Numbered from the stretch's first letter, positions 11,338 to 26,300 are shown. The stretch: 64,000 nt of DNA from Mikania micrantha (GCA_009363875.1 CM018682.1:66858031-66922030), one strand, 5' to 3'. Numbers and translations: made by a program. Notes: generated by a model from the sequence alone, not told the origin.

Positions 11338-14300
11338 TCATAGGAAATGGCTGGCGATCAAAACCCGTGGTTTCTCCTTTTCTGCTTCAATTTCTCGTTT
11401 TGCCCCGTCTCTGATCTCCTGAACCCTTGTGTCCCAAATTTTGTCGACTAGCTTCCACGTATCGTCACTAACAACTTGAGTCTGCACACAACACAAATAC
11501 ACCAAGTACAATAAGAAGACGTGCGTTGGAACTTATGTATACAGCAGATGTGGCAATATCAACTCATTTGAGCTACTTTTCTGTCTACAATATGTTGCAG
11601 CACATACAAGAAACCTTATTTCAAAAGAAGAGTCTAATGGAAGATGAAATCCATTTGGTCTGTAAACCCCACATTTATCGCCCATACAACCGATGTGAGA
11701 TAAAGCTCTACATCTTCTAATGGTTTTAGTCTCAAAAGACTAGTTCCATACCTTGCATAAAATTCATAAATCGTATTGTTCAAAATATTAGATTATTATC
11801 GAAACAATGTAACTTTTGTAACCATATTTGATGAATTGATACACTATATCTATCGAAAAATAAATGTTGCACTTCTGGGCGTCTTTTATGTCGACCCAAC
11901 CCATACCAAAAGAGTGTCCATTTTGTCCTGTTATTTTGCCATCTCTATTAACTTGAATCATGTAACAAGAATGAGAATAATGTTTGAATGCTTTAGAGTG
12001 AAACGGGAAAACTTGTATATACAAGTACTAAGATGATACTAGATAACTAAGTTGGGCCCATGGTCTATACATATGGGCCATAAACAAGTCCGATTTCATC
12101 ATGCCTAACTTGCTACAAATAAAATCTATATGTTGTTTATGCAGAGGTTTGATAAAGATATCTGCAAGTTGAAATCATGAATCGGCTTTGAGTGTCCATT
12201 ATCCAATCCCTAAATAGATGGCAATCAACCTCTATATGCTTTGTCTTTTCATGAAATACTTCATTTTTGGCTATATGTATAGTAGATTGGCTATCACAAT
12301 ATAATCAGCATCAAGTGTCAGAAACAACCACAAGTTCTCTGAAAAAAGATGACGGACCCATATTATCTCTGATGTGGCAACTACCAAGGCTCTATACTCT
12401 TATTCAGCACTCAATCTAGATGTCTCACCCTTCTAGGACACGATTTCCACCAACAAACACATAATATCCCACATCGTAGATCGTAGTAAAATAGGATATC
12501 CTGCCCGATTTGCATATGAGAATCATAATATATGTCCATCTGTATCCTCAATAAATGCACCCACGCGACAATGACCCTGATCAGAAAATAAGATTCGTAG
12601 GCCAGGTGTGGTCTTAAGATACCTCAGCACACAAAGAGCAGGATCCTAGTGTCTAGTAAATGTTGTGACCATGATGAACTAACTAAAAAGATTAACAATA
12701 AATGAAATATTTGGTCTTTCCCAACTAACCTATATCGTTTAGGATCCTTCAACAGGCTCCCATCCTCTTGAGGAGTTTTCCTATAGGAAGCATTGGGCTA
12801 TCAACTGTTTACGACCCAATAACCCACACTCAGGTAACATATCAAGAACATACTTCCCCTAAAAGAGAAGTATGTCCTCATGAAAAGAGAGATACTTCAT
12901 TGCAAAAGAAACATCATGTGCAGGGTGAGACGATGAATGCAGACTTGGAGGATCAGTTGCTGATGTGTGATGACATGCTTAAATTATTACGCGCTAATCT
13001 CCAGAAAGCTCAGGATCGCATGCGATCCCAAGATGACTCCAAATGACGAGATATTTTTTTCAATGAGGGTGACTGGTTTTCCTCCAAATCCAACCCTACC
13101 ACCAAAAGACTTTTTAGCAAAACGCAGATGTGAAAAGTTGGCTCCCAGATTTTTTGGTCCTTGTGCCATTAAGCGCCGAGTGGGTCCTGTGGCATATGAG
13201 TTAATTCTCCCAGAAAATGCACGTATCCATCTGGTCTTCCATGTCTCCATGCTCAAACCATTCTGAGGGAAGGTTTCTTCTGCTGACCTTCCACAGTTAC
13301 CAGTTACAAGAGACTGGGAAATTGAACTTCTTCCTGAATCGGTTCTTGATCATCGTTGGATTTGGGAAGCAGGCCAAGCTACTTTAATTACTTATTCTTT
13401 GGCAACATCGCCCCCGGGAGGAAGCTACATGGGAAAATTATGATCTCTTACTAGCTCAATTTCCCAAATTTAGACTTGAGGACGTCTTTTTACGGGGAGA
13501 AAAGTAATGTTACGAATAACGAATCCGCCAGTTAAAGTATATGCTAGGAAGCACAAACGGTCGAAACCCGAAAAGGAAATGGAACAATTGAAGCAGCTAA
13601 ATGGGTTATTTGGATGCTTTGACCCGTTTGCCACGCATCATGGGAATACACGGGAAGTGGGAAACAAGGAGTAATGGGAGTGGAAGTTATGCGAGCAGTT
13701 ACTAGATTGAGTTCTTTATATTTTGTTTACTAGTTTCTTTTGTTCTTGTCTGGTTAATTTGATTCAGTTTCTACTGTAATTGGAGAGTTGCCCCTCTCGA
13801 ATCGGGCCGACTTAATTGTCAAACCTATCGTTTTGTTTTGTTGATTTTCTGAGTTCCATCAAATATCCGAATTCAGCCGAATAAACCCAATAAAACTTGT
13901 TTATTCGGATTATTTGGATGTAAAAATTAAGCTTATTCGAGTTACTTTAATAGGATAAGCATATTTCTTATTCGGGTCAGGTCTAAAATTTGAAAATCCA
14001 AATAAACTGTCAACTGACCTGATGAACACCCCTACTGATTTCAACAGAGGGGAGCTCTAGAATAGGAAAAACAAAGTAACAATGGTTGAGATCTAAATTG
14101 GGAACTAGAAACACAACGGCAAAATTATGTTATCTAAATCCATAGATGAAGCACTCAAATAGAAGATATCGGATCGACCTAAGTGTGGTCGAGCGTTAGC
14201 AGAAACAGGAGCAAACAGAGACTAGTCAGAACAGGACAGATGTGGGGATTTCAAGGCAAAACAAAAACTCGCGAACCAGAACAAATTGAGACTTATCAAA

Positions 14301-17300
14301 ACAAGAACAAACAAACATACCCAGTAAAATTTCCTTAAACAATAGGGTCTGAGGAGGATGTTGAACTAATCTTGTAATATTGAGATAGTCAAAGGATTAA
14401 AGTTTAAAGTTTTGTTTAATTTGTTTTTGGATTATTTTATTTGAGTTTAAAGTTTAGATTAGGATTAAGTTTTAGATTAAGTTGGTTTTTGTTGGCAGAA
14501 TTTTTAGGATTAAAGTTTGATTTTTTTATGTTAGGTTTTATTATAAATGGAGGGTTAATGGTTTAGGTTTTCTTGTACCAACTCATTTAATCAATAAAGA
14601 TTGAGTCTTATTCTTCTTTGTTCGTATATCTTCGCTTCTGGGAATTCGCAGCAGGGGGTTAGGACATCAATTGGTATCAGAGCTGGTCAAGCTCTCATAC
14701 GGTCGACCATCGAAGGCTCATCCCAGGCAATATTGAGGGCTCGTTCCAGGTGAAGATCGTAATCTCATCCAGTCGACCCAATCGGATGCTTGTTCCAAGA
14801 AACGACAGCGAAGAGTGGTACCAAGCGACGAAATCAAAGTCTCCAGGCAACAATTGAAGGCTCGATCCAGGTGATTAGAGTCGCAATTTTACTTTGGGGG
14901 GTTGAAATCGAACTCGAAGAAGAAGTAGCAGCTCGATTTCTGTGTGAAATCGAAAGAAAGTTCTGAGTGAACAAGGAGGGATCTGTGTGATCGAATACAG
15001 CTCTGAGTGAGTTGTAATCGGTTCTGGGTGAACAAAATTAGGTTCTGGGTGAACCAAAACAAGTTCTGAGTGAGCTGTTCGGAAGACATCTGTGTGATCA
15101 ACAGGGTTCTGTGTGAATCAAACCTAGGAAGGAGTATGGCAGGTGCAAACCAAGGAGGAGGAGATGGTGTTATGGTACCTGCCAGAGAACAAAACCATGT
15201 TTCCCTACAGTGCCCTAGGCTGACAACCACAAATTACACACCATGGGCTATCATGGTGGAAACAATTTTGAAGGCACAAGGCCTATGGGATGCGATAGAT
15301 CCGGTGATTGGAGCTACAGTTGATGCTAGGAAGAACTACACCACAAAGGCCATAATCTTCCAGTCTCTACCTGAGGACATCTTGCTTCAAGTAGCAAGAT
15401 ATGAGTTTGCAAAGGATGTATGGGAGGCAATTAGGGTAAGGTTTCTTGGAGCTGATCGAGTGCAAAAGGCCCGATTGCAAACTCTTAGGAATGAGTTAGA
15501 AAATTTGAAGATGAAAGATGATGAAACCATTGATGAATTCTCAGGTAAGTTAAGTGGTATCTTGATCAAATTCAAGAATCTGGGATCAAATTTAGAAGAT
15601 GAAGTCATAGTTCGAAAGCTGCTGAATTCAGTCCCAAAGAAGTATTTACAAATAGTGGCTGCAATAGAACAATATTCGGAGATTGACTCAATGCCATTTG
15701 AGGAGGCTGTTGGACGATTAAAGGCTTATGAAGAGAGGATTAAAGGACAAGATGAAGAAGAAGAAAATCAAGGTAAGCTGCTGTTTTCAAGCTCGAATAA
15801 TAGGAACAGCCGTGGGAAAGAAACAAATGGCAGGAACAAGGGCCGCGGTAGGGGTGAAAACAGCTTCAAAAATCATGGAAAAGGGGCTGATCGATATGAG
15901 CATGAAGATGACGAAGGAGCTGGCCCTGAATCAGCTCGTGATCAAGAAAAAGAAAGAGGTTATGGACGTGGTGTTGGTCGAGGGAACTACAAAAGAAACC
16001 TAAGGTGTTATGAATGTGGAAGGGCTGGACATTTTGCTTATGAATGTCCGGATTTGAAGGAAAAAGAGGAAGAATTGGGATTTGCTAAAGCCCATGAAGA
16101 TGGACCTGCATTGTTGTGAAGAGAAGGCAAAATATTACAAGATTAGGGGGGTGATTGTTGGACTAATCTTGTAATATTGAGATAGTCAAAGGGTTAAAGT
16201 TTAAAGTTTTGTTTAATTTGTTTTTGGATTATTTTATTTGAGTTTAAAGTTTAGATTACGATTAAGTTTTAGATTAAGTTGGTTTTTGTTGGCAGAATTT
16301 TTAGGATTAAAGTTTGATTTTTTTATGTTTGGTTTTATTATAAATAGAGGGTTAATGGTTTAGGTTTTCTTGTACCAACTCATTTAATCAATAAAGATTG
16401 AGTCTTTTTCTTCTTTGTTCGTATATCTTCGCTTCTGGGAATTCGCAGCAGGGGGTTGGGACATCAGAGGATGAGACAAAGGCAAACCTTACCTCTATCC
16501 AAATTACATACAGAGGTTGCTTTTGTAGGGACCCCCGGACTTATCGGAACAAGAAAAGACACTATATCAAAAATCCAAGAACATAGTACTAGTCGGATTG
16601 TTATTCCGAGTAAACTGAAGGAAAAACTGCACCCAAAGCTGGCAGCACGTGCTCTCACGCACCGGTGCGTCAGACTGCAGAGGCAGATTTGTGTCGGTAC
16701 ATTTGGCAACAGATCTTTGGTGAATCGACAGCAAAGGCAGATCGAGGATGCAGGAGATGGATATGATGGTGGCGACAGTGAGATGCAATCCTTACTCGAA
16801 AACAGGCTTCAAGAATAGATGAGATCAGGTATGAAACTGTAAACAGGAACAATAATGGGAGCAGGTGCAGGGACGGGAACAATATCTTGAACGAACTAGA
16901 ACCTATACAAGATCCAGTTCTTGAAACAGGAACAATAATGGGAGCAGGTGCAGGGACGGGAACAAATATCTTGAACGAACTAGAACCTATACAAGATCCA
17001 GTTCTTGAAAGTGGCAGCTAGAACTAGAAACTATACAAGATCCAGTTCTTGAAAGTGGCAGCTAGGGTTTGTACCAAGGGATTTGGCTCTGAAACCATGC
17101 AACAAGAATGGAATAATGTTTAAATGCTTTCGAATGAAAGAGGGAACACTTATATATACAAGTACTAGGAAGATTCAAGATAATTAACTTGGACCCACAT
17201 GCCATAAACTAATAAACGTAAAATCTAATATATACAACTAACAAACCATATCTGTAAATCTTGCACTAACCTCCATTGGACGCGGGGCACCAAAAGTTAC

Positions 17301-20300
17301 AAATCCGACATTGCCAGGTGCAAATGTTGCCCTACCTGGAAGAGAAGCACCATGTATTCCCCACCTTCCAGCATGTATCAATGCAGCATATTCATCAACT
17401 GGGGTTACACTAGGCTGAACAATAAAAAATGAAAATAAAAAGATAGGATATTTATATATTAAAAAATACAGGCTTCAAATGTATACATTTAGACGGTCTC
17501 TTATATCTAAAAGAAAATTAATGTATCAAAATTATAAACATCAGCACGCAAACTTTGCATAAAAGGTGTGTCTGATGCGAAGTGCACAATGTGATAGGAA
17601 AGCACCTCAGGGCCTTAGAAGTGCTACATCTGGCTCAAACTTAGTGTTTCTTAGGAGAGCCACCTCAGGGCCTTGTTTAAAGTTGGTCAAAATTAGGGTC
17701 TGTTAGGAGATTGAAGCATTATAAAATGTTTGCTTGATAAAAAGGATGATATGTAAAACATTTGAGAGAGACTTAGCTTCTAGTTGTAAATAAAAATTAT
17801 TTGATTTTACATAGAGCAATGATTTGCGTATGTAATGCTCGAGCTTCACACCTTGGCTTTTGGGACCTAAATGCCTCAAAGTGACTAAGAGTACCTTACA
17901 TTTTTTTAAGCCAAACATGCGAAGCAAAAAAGGCTTAACACAATACTGTAAGGCACGGTAATATGGATATAACCTGAGATATTCGAGGGGAAGCTTTGTA
18001 TATATGCCAAATTTCATCCGCTTCAATTTCTCCTTTCTCGAGTAGAATATCTGTAGCCATACAATAAAAATTTGTTATTATGTATGAGGAGTTTTGACTA
18101 ATTAAAAATATTCATATATCAGACAATTAACTATTCATTACAAATTCAATGAAACAAACCTGTGATCTCCTCTACTGCAGAATAATATTCTCTCAACACA
18201 CTATAACATTTTTCCGTTGCAAAACGCATATACTCATCCTTAAGTGCTTCTAGTTTGGCAGCAAGCTACGGAAATAAAGAAAACAGAACTATCTTCAAGG
18301 CTAAAAACACGAAACACTAAATATACTTACACTTGCAGATAGGGTTGTAAACGAACAGTACGAACACAAACGAGCCCTTGTTCGTGTTCGTTCGTTCAAC
18401 ATTCAACTTGTTCACGAACGCTAACTAAAAGAAAATTCTTATTCTTGTTCGTGTTCGTTCATTAAGGTATTTAGCTTGTTCACGAACGCTAATGAACACA
18501 TTATTTAAACAATAAAAATCAACATTCTTAATTTCAAGCATTGGAGATAATCATTTATAAATATATAAATTAAAATATTATAGTATTAAACTAAAAATAA
18601 CTTAAATATTATGGTATTAAACTAAAAATTAAAAATATACAACACATTTAATGAATAAATATAATAAATGAACTTAACCGAACATAAACGAAAGTAAACG
18701 AACATGTTACCGAACGTTCACGAATACAAATGAACGAACACGACCTATGTTCATGTTCGTTCATTTAACTAAACAAACAGAATTTCTTGTTCGTGTTCGT
18801 TTATTTATTAAACGAACGAACATAAACGTTCGGTTTATGGTTGGTTCATGAACATGTTATTTACAACCCTACTCACGAATTGTTCGTTGAATGTTCGGTT
18901 TGTTTACAGCCCAAAAAATGTACTTTAAATGATGATGCTAGCTTACATAGATGGAAAGAAAAGAAGAAAAAAACACCTACATTTGGCACCAAATCATGTT
19001 GCTTTCGGTAGTAAGCCTTGCCAAATGATGTCATTCCAGACTGGAGAATTAAAAATTCAGCAAGCATTGAAGCTTCTAATGTAGCCTTCGCAGATATCCA
19101 ACATAAATTGTCTACTCCAAACATCTCCTCCTCAATTACTCTAGCTATTATATTAGTTAAGTGAAGACAGGATATATCATATATCATAGAATGCTAATAA
19201 AAAAGGGGGGAAATGAATTATCTTGAAGATTCAAAATTTACAATATACTTACGAGCACAAGCACGAACAATAGAGTTTACATAATCTGATTTCCTCTTAA
19301 ACACCCGCCCTGAAATATCTAAGTAGCGCATGTTTGATTGACTCTTAACAGAATTGATATCCGTCTGCATATTAAACAATTTTAAATTCTTCAAATAAAG
19401 CAACTTGATTGACCCATGACAAGATACTAGAGCTGGCAAAATAGACAACGGGTCAAAACTGGTAACTTTTCGGTATGGGACGTGTCATCCAAAAAACTTT
19501 TAAACTTCTTTACAACTAGCGTTAATATAAATCAAATTTTCTTGATAGAACTAATTAGGAGGCTTAATGCATTCTCTGGTCTCCATTTCCATTTCAAGCT
19601 TTTTGTTGATTTGACTTGTTAGAGATTTACAACGTAACTCAAACCACTCTGACATGAGTCAAATTACAAGAGATTATACACACTCACATAGTAGGTTAGA
19701 GGCCCGTGAATGACATGGGTTGTATAAAGGAAATATTAAATAATGAAGAGGTGAAATAAGAAATATAAAGGAACCAATGTAGGAAGTATTACATGGGGAA
19801 TAAATAGACTGATAAAATGATATAAGATAAACGGGAAAAGAAATCTTGGGCTCACATAATAGCGGCACATGGCGAAATCAGCTACTTATTTATTGAGTAT
19901 AGATACACATACTTACCCCTTGGAAAGGGCGGTGGGGATCTGGAAAGTAGCATGCAAGAACAGAAACTGCAGCTTCTCTATATGCCAACCTCAGTTTCAG
20001 CTCCTCAGGGACTTCACTTTTATCTTCTTGACCTGTTTCAAAGGTTCCTTTTTGCTGCAAAACAAATCACCAATATATGTCAAGTAAACACACGTGTTAA
20101 CTGAACATGACATATTTATTTTCTTAACTTTTAACATGTACCCTTTTCAAAGCCTCCAGAAGTTCTTCTCGTCCTATGTAGTCCAAGTCCTTTCTGGCAG
20201 TCAAAATACCAGCTTCATTCCTGTTCACTTCAATATTAGCTTCTCTTTCCAAACTTATAACTAATACAAGAGAGGTGACAAATTCGACAATTTAACCTGT

Positions 20301-23300
20301 TAAGGAACCTATTCGGGTTATATTTTTTTATCTTGAACAAGTAAAACAAAAAAATTAGCCTGGGAGGAAATGGGTCAAATAGGCTGAACAGGCCACATTC
20401 CTAATCCATAAACAACCTCAATAATTTTCTTTAATAAAATTGTTAAAATAAATATATTTTTGTATTCTATCTGAAACCTTAATTTTTGTAAAATACCAAG
20501 ATTATGGAAAGAAGAAAAAAAAAGTGATTGCGCCAACCCAACCCTTCCTATTCTCCATATCAACCCGCACTAAAAAATTGCCCGTTTTAATCTTTTACCC
20601 AACAGCCCACTATTGTATCTATAATGCACCAATGGAGTTACAGTATATTCTGCAGTTCTGCTCCAGTAAAATCTTCTGTTTTCTCTGCAATTTCCAACAA
20701 TAAGCTTTCCTTCTCGTCCTCGGAACGAAAATATTTGTTCTTGGCATGCACCTAAAACACAAACTCAAAAAATCCATACAGTGAAATTTAACGAAGGTGG
20801 TTAGTGAAGACAAGAATGTGTACCTTCAATATAGCAAATCTACCATCTTTAGAGGGCAAACCAACCCTAATTATCTTATCAAAACGACCTTTCCTCAAAA
20901 GAGCAGGATCAAGAATATCCAGCCTATTGGTTGCTCCAATAACTAACACCTACACAGTACATAGCCCCCCCCCCCCCCCCCCAAAACACATGCACAAAAA
21001 AAAAATTAGCTTATGAGGAGCACCAACTCTTCCCATCAATTATAATATGGAAAAAGAATTAGTACTTGAGATGTTGACTCCTTGAAACCATCCATTTCTG
21101 TTAATATTTGAAGCAGCCCTTGTTCCCTCTCTGCGCCACCCTATTATTAAGTGTATCATATCATCAAAACACAGGTTGGAGCAGATATGTATTAATGTAT
21201 AACTATACATATGAATATGTATACAGCTTTATAAAGTATGTATTCTATGAACAATTTGATTACATAAACCTTATTTTCATAAGGGTTCAATTTGCAATAT
21301 TTTGAAAACACTTTCTTAAGGATACAACAAATTCTTGTTTAGGTTTGAATAAAGATAAATTGAAAAATTGAATTCATGTAAGTCATGTTGAGTGTTGACA
21401 GTTACTTTTATTACGTCAGTTTATTAAATGAAATACTCTATATTTCCTTGCATAAAAAAGAGAAAACTATAAAATACAATAGAAATGTAAATTGATAAAT
21501 ATATATAATTGTGGTTTTGTAAATTGCTTACATAATAAATTTCAATTCACAATGAAAGTAAGGTGTTTAAAACATTATTTAGAGGTTCAAAGAAAGCATT
21601 GTTACCATACCCCGCCAATGTCTGGGCCACCACGTTTGCTACCAATAGCGTCTATCTCATCAATAAAAATGATTGAAGGAGCAAATGATCTGGAACTAGC
21701 AAAAAGATCCTTTACACGAGACGCTGCAACTCCAACAAACATCTGCATTCAATTTTCAAAGTTACCCATGATATTGCTACCTTAAGTAATTACTTATGAT
21801 CTGATAGGTTTTAGATGATAGATATCGATGATGAAATGAAAATATTGATTATATTGCAATATAAAGAAAATACAAAAGATAACAACCACAAGTGGTCCCA
21901 GGGCTATGCCCTTCTCACGCAAATGCAATGAGCCTAATTACTTAACAATATTTCTCCTCCTCCCTCTCAAAAGACTAATACCTCTATTTATAGAAATAGC
22001 AATTACACTTACCCCCTTCCACAAATATAAAAGACAATTAAGTACTAATTAGACTAGGATCTCTATCAATACTGCCCCCATAACACAAGACTTGTCCCCA
22101 AGGCTTGGTAGAAAATTCCCCATCCGAATGTGAAGGATCCATATGTGCCAACTGAAAATGCAGCCCCTCGAGTCCATCAGACTCATCATCCCCAAGCAAC
22201 AACACATGAAGTTTTCTCTCCGGGCATTTATGAGATGGACCATAGAGTTGCCCACACTTGTAACATAAACCTTTCTTCCTGCGTTCCTCCCACTCGGTGC
22301 GAGATAAAGAACGAACCCCACGATCACGATAGCTGACTTGACCATTGGTAGGTCCAAATTTCCCAACAGATTTGGAAACCATAGTGCGCAACGGTCGCTG
22401 CCCAGCCCCAGAATCCAACAAAGACAGCCCTGTATGTGCAGTATACCGATAACGAGACAGCAGCGTGCTGGAATCTGATGGCCGAAGCATGAACTCAACA
22501 TCCTTAGCCAAAGACATCGCATCAATGCAAGATGTAGGACGATGTAAACGGACCTGCTGTTTGACATCAGTCTTCAACCCCGCGATAAAATAGCCAAGAG
22601 ATTGGGATTCCGGTAACCGAGGAACAAGAGATAGTATATACTCGAAATCATCGATGTAATCATAAATGGAATCTGACTGTTTAAGGGTAGCCAATTGTTC
22701 ATACGGATTTTGGATCTCCATTCCACTAAATCGTTGAAGTAATTCTGACTGGAAATCAGTCCAAGAGATGGAATCATGTACCTGAGTGATGATTGTGAAC
22801 CAGTGTTGAGCGACCCCAACCATGCTCAATTGAGCCAATCGAATGCGCAAATCATCAGGGGTGTTGTTGATGTCAAAATAGAGAGTCGCCTTTTGAATCC
22901 ACCCCTGAGGATCGAAGCCACTAAATTCTGGCAGTTTCACCTTCTTGACAGCCCAAGGAAGTCTCGTCGATGGCTCTGTTGGATCTGGTCCTCCGCCCAT
23001 ACCCGAGAAAACCCCTCCAGAAGAGCCGGATGTATCTACCGGTTACTTCCCCTGAGATTTCATCCACGCCAAAACCACTTTGTGGAACTCAATTGCTTCA
23101 TTGCGATCGTCAGTGAGAAGTGAAAGTGACGATCGGATGTCTGCAACATCCTGTTGAAGCTGATTGATCTGTTGCTCATGAAGATCTAATCGAGAATTTT
23201 GATTCACCATGGTCAAAGGACTTAATCGGAAAAAAATGAGCGTGCGTTGAAATAGGCTAATTGAAACAAAGCAGAAACAGAAAGATGAAATTGAAATTGA

Positions 23301-26300
23301 AGGAAGATGAAAACAATGGCTAATCGGGCGACCGGAGTGGAAAATCAAGTAGCAATCATCAGACGTTGGTGAACGACGGCGAAGAGAAAACCCAGTGGAG
23401 ATGAAATCAGAAGTGAGAAGATGAATTTGAAATCAGAAAAACCTGAAATCAGCGGCTAATTGAACGACTGAACAGGAGAATCGATCGACAATTGCTTGAA
23501 ATTGGAGAGCTACGGCGACACCTAGACGATTAGATTCCTTACAGCTGAAATCGAAATCGATTATGGTGAAGAACGGCAGGTGACGACGATGATGATGAGA
23601 GCGTGGAGATGAAATGGGAATCGATTAGGAAGGTGACGAATGGCTGGTGTGGGGCAGGTCGGACCAATGATAGGATTTAGATGATAGATATCGATGATGA
23701 AATGAAAATATTGATTATATTGCAATATAAAGAAAATACAAAAGATAACAACCACAAGTGGTCCCAGGGCTTTACCCTTCTCATGCAAATGCAATGAGCC
23801 TAATCACTTAACAATATTTCTCCTCCTCCCTCTCAAAAGACTAATACCTCTATTTATAGAAATAGCAATTACACTTACCCCCTTCCACAAATATAAAAGA
23901 CAATTAAGTACTAATTAGACTAGGATCTCTATCATGATCAAATGGACTTATGCTTAATCTTCAAAGGGTCAAACAGATCAAAAATAAATAATAAATTGAA
24001 AAGGAAACAGATCAAATTGGCCGATCCTTACACAGTGAGTAGTCTTAGTGCAAAAATTATCTTTTAAAAACTTATTTTAAAAAAATCAGATTACAATTGA
24101 ACTCATATAATTTTTGTAAAGAAACACGCTAACTATTTAAGGAGAAGGAAAAAAAAAAAGAACTACGGCCACCAAATTACCCATTATGTCCAACTCCAAC
24201 CTGCCCATTATGCCACCTCCACATCTAATTTAAATAAAGTTAAAAAGGGCAATATAAAATTTTAACCTCAACAAAATCAGTGCCATTGGCTGCAAAGAAA
24301 GGAAGACCTGCTTCACCAGCAATAGCTTTTGCCAGAAGAGTTTTACCTGTTCCGGGGGGACCATGCAGCAGGACACCCTTAGGACAGTATATGCCTTTAT
24401 TTTGGAATTCTTCCTCATTCTTTAGAATTCTAACAATCTCTTGCAATTCCCTCTTTATATATTCCTGACCCGCAAAATCATCAAAGGAGACACCTGTTGT
24501 CTCCTCTGCTGATATAAATTTCGCCCTGTGTCCATTATGATACATGGACATATGAATGGGTCAATTATCTCAACAAGTGGATGGTATATTGGTTCATAAC
24601 AATGGAGGCACTTACCGACTCTCGCCTAATGATCCAAGTGCCTGGTTTTTTATTGGTTGTCTAATCTTTTTAGGAGGGCTTCCTAAATCACAAGGAATTA
24701 ACTTTGCATAGATTGGTCTCATTATGTTATCAATCCATACGTACAATCCAATAGCAAGAGCAAGTCGCATTGACCACACAACAATAGTTGCAACACTCGT
24801 ATAAACTTCTGTATTTGAGTTAACAACATCCACATTCACCACCTGTTGATGCAACTTTTGCCAAACATCATTCCAGCTGTCAACAGGCATACGATCGACA
24901 ATATGTCTCTTGAATACGACTTCTTTTTTTGATTCTCCATTCTCCTTATAATATGGTAGAATCACTGCAAACAAACTAAGGGTTTAGGGAAGACAAAAAA
25001 TAACTTAACTGAATGTGGCTTTTTGACAAATTTTGCAACTTGTTCTTACTGTAAAGCCAATAAAGAAAAATAATAATTATTATTATAATTAACTCACGTG
25101 AGTAACAAACAAAATTTTAAACTATAAGCAGTGGATTACAATCAATCTAGTAACACAATCGAGACTAAATGCACTTTACAAACACCACATAGTTGTTTAT
25201 CTAATCCTAAAACAAAAAATAAATATCTTACATAATGCAAGGGATAACGGTCAAAATGCCGCAATATACTATAGCTCCTAAAGTTGTGGTCAATATTACG
25301 AATACCCAACTTGCCAAATTTGAGCATTCCTCCTAAGAGTTTTTTTCCAAGTTGTGAGTTGCATTTTTTTGATCCAAATATTAAAAGAATCAATAGATAA
25401 TGGTCCTTTAGTAACAAACATCATATACGTATGTATACATAATATTCATCCAATCTTTATGTTTTTTTTTGTAAAAAATTCAGTAAGTAGTATCGCTTCA
25501 TGACACAACCATCATAAGATAATGAACATAATAAAGGCGTGTTTGGATATGCACGGTCAAAATACTCATTATGACTATAACAATAAGAAGCATTAATTTG
25601 ATAACAAGATAAGAATACCAAATGCTAGCCTACAAAATGCTTTCTGAAAACACAAGTTTCATTATTTCTAATTACATTTACTTCAATTATGAGTAGAATT
25701 TTGATCATCTTATGAAACAATGGGTTGATTTTGGCTAAACTTTAGTGCTCATGGATTAAACAAATAAATTTATAAAGGAACAGGTTGATTGAGAAAAAGT
25801 ATCCCATTACATGACGAATTGTTTCTAACCTCCTAAATTATTCTATTCCATATAAAATGGACCATTTTCATAAAAATAGTTTTAATAGTCATATTTAACA
25901 TAATAATATTTATAGAAATTCCAAAAGAGAGAATACATATATTGTTAGTGGGTCAACCCACCATAGGACCTGTGGTTTAACCTGTTTGTTTACAACCTAT
26001 AATACTCATCATCTTTCAATATTTAGGTTAAAAAAGGGACAATTTTATTCCCTACTAAACTTTCATAATTTTGTATTTCCCTAAAACATGCTTGAAGAGT
26101 ATTAACCTGATACTGTCTGCCCGTAATTTGAGTACTCCATATATTGAACATTATTAGAATTAAGGAGCCTTAAGAATTCACTATACTCAATCTTGTGTGA
26201 GTTTTCAGGGTCCCACTCTGTCCCCCTTAATTTCTGCTGCATAGTCAATAGTGTTCTGCTCCAATTTGCAGCCATGACAAGCTGTCTTTCTAACTGCGTA

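Larger units (their letters stand above)
14359..16466 (+). mobile_element. Gag-only (non-autonomous) Copia-like LTR retrotransposon
   Basis: Complete structure in FTSHI4 intron 15, antisense to the gene. The 311-bp LTRs are 14359-14669 and 16156-16466, both TG...CA, with about seven differences (roughly 2%). The target duplication GAGGA is at 14354-14358 and 16467-16471. PBS TTGGTATCAGAGC follows the 5' LTR and the purine tract TTAGGGGGGTGAT precedes the 3' LTR. The interior encodes only Gag, so it must have relied on a partner for pol. Confidence 0.93.
11961..17211 (-). mobile_element. Old Copia LTR retrotransposon in FTSHI4 intron 15, host of nested insertions
   Basis: Short related LTRs flank the block: about 11961-12086 and 17098-17211, sharing ATAATGTTT.AATGCTTT, ATATACAAGTACTA and GCCATAAAC. 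Next to the upper LTR the minus strand reads TGGTTTCAGAGCC, one change from the initiator-Met tRNA primer site. Next to the lower LTR the minus strand encodes degraded Copia RNase H. So the element runs minus, in the same direction as FTSHI4. A Gypsy fragment and a gag-only element lie inside it. The TSD is not preserved clearly. Confidence 0.6.
21802..23934 (-). mobile_element. Gag-only (non-autonomous) Gypsy-like LTR retrotransposon
   Basis: In FTSHI4 intron 4, same orientation as the gene. The 267-bp LTRs are 21802-22068 and 23668-23934; each begins TGATAG and ends CTATCA on the plus strand, with about five differences. The target duplication TGATC is at 21797-21801 and 23935-23939. On the minus strand a purine tract, ATGGGGGCAGTAT, abuts the 3' LTR. 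The sequence after the 5' LTR, TTGGTCCGACCTGCC, does not match the usual Met primer site. Only Gag is encoded. Confidence 0.92.

Noticed and set aside
16456..16818. 120-codon plus-strand ORF after the gag-only element
   Set aside because: Starts inside the 3' LTR and crosses the TSD into the old Copia interior, so it cannot be an old gene; no domain.
18341..18870. GTTCGTTCG repeats considered as a CRISPR-like or satellite array
   Set aside because: Irregular, both orientations, bounded by inverted ends in a plant intron; a MITE explains it.
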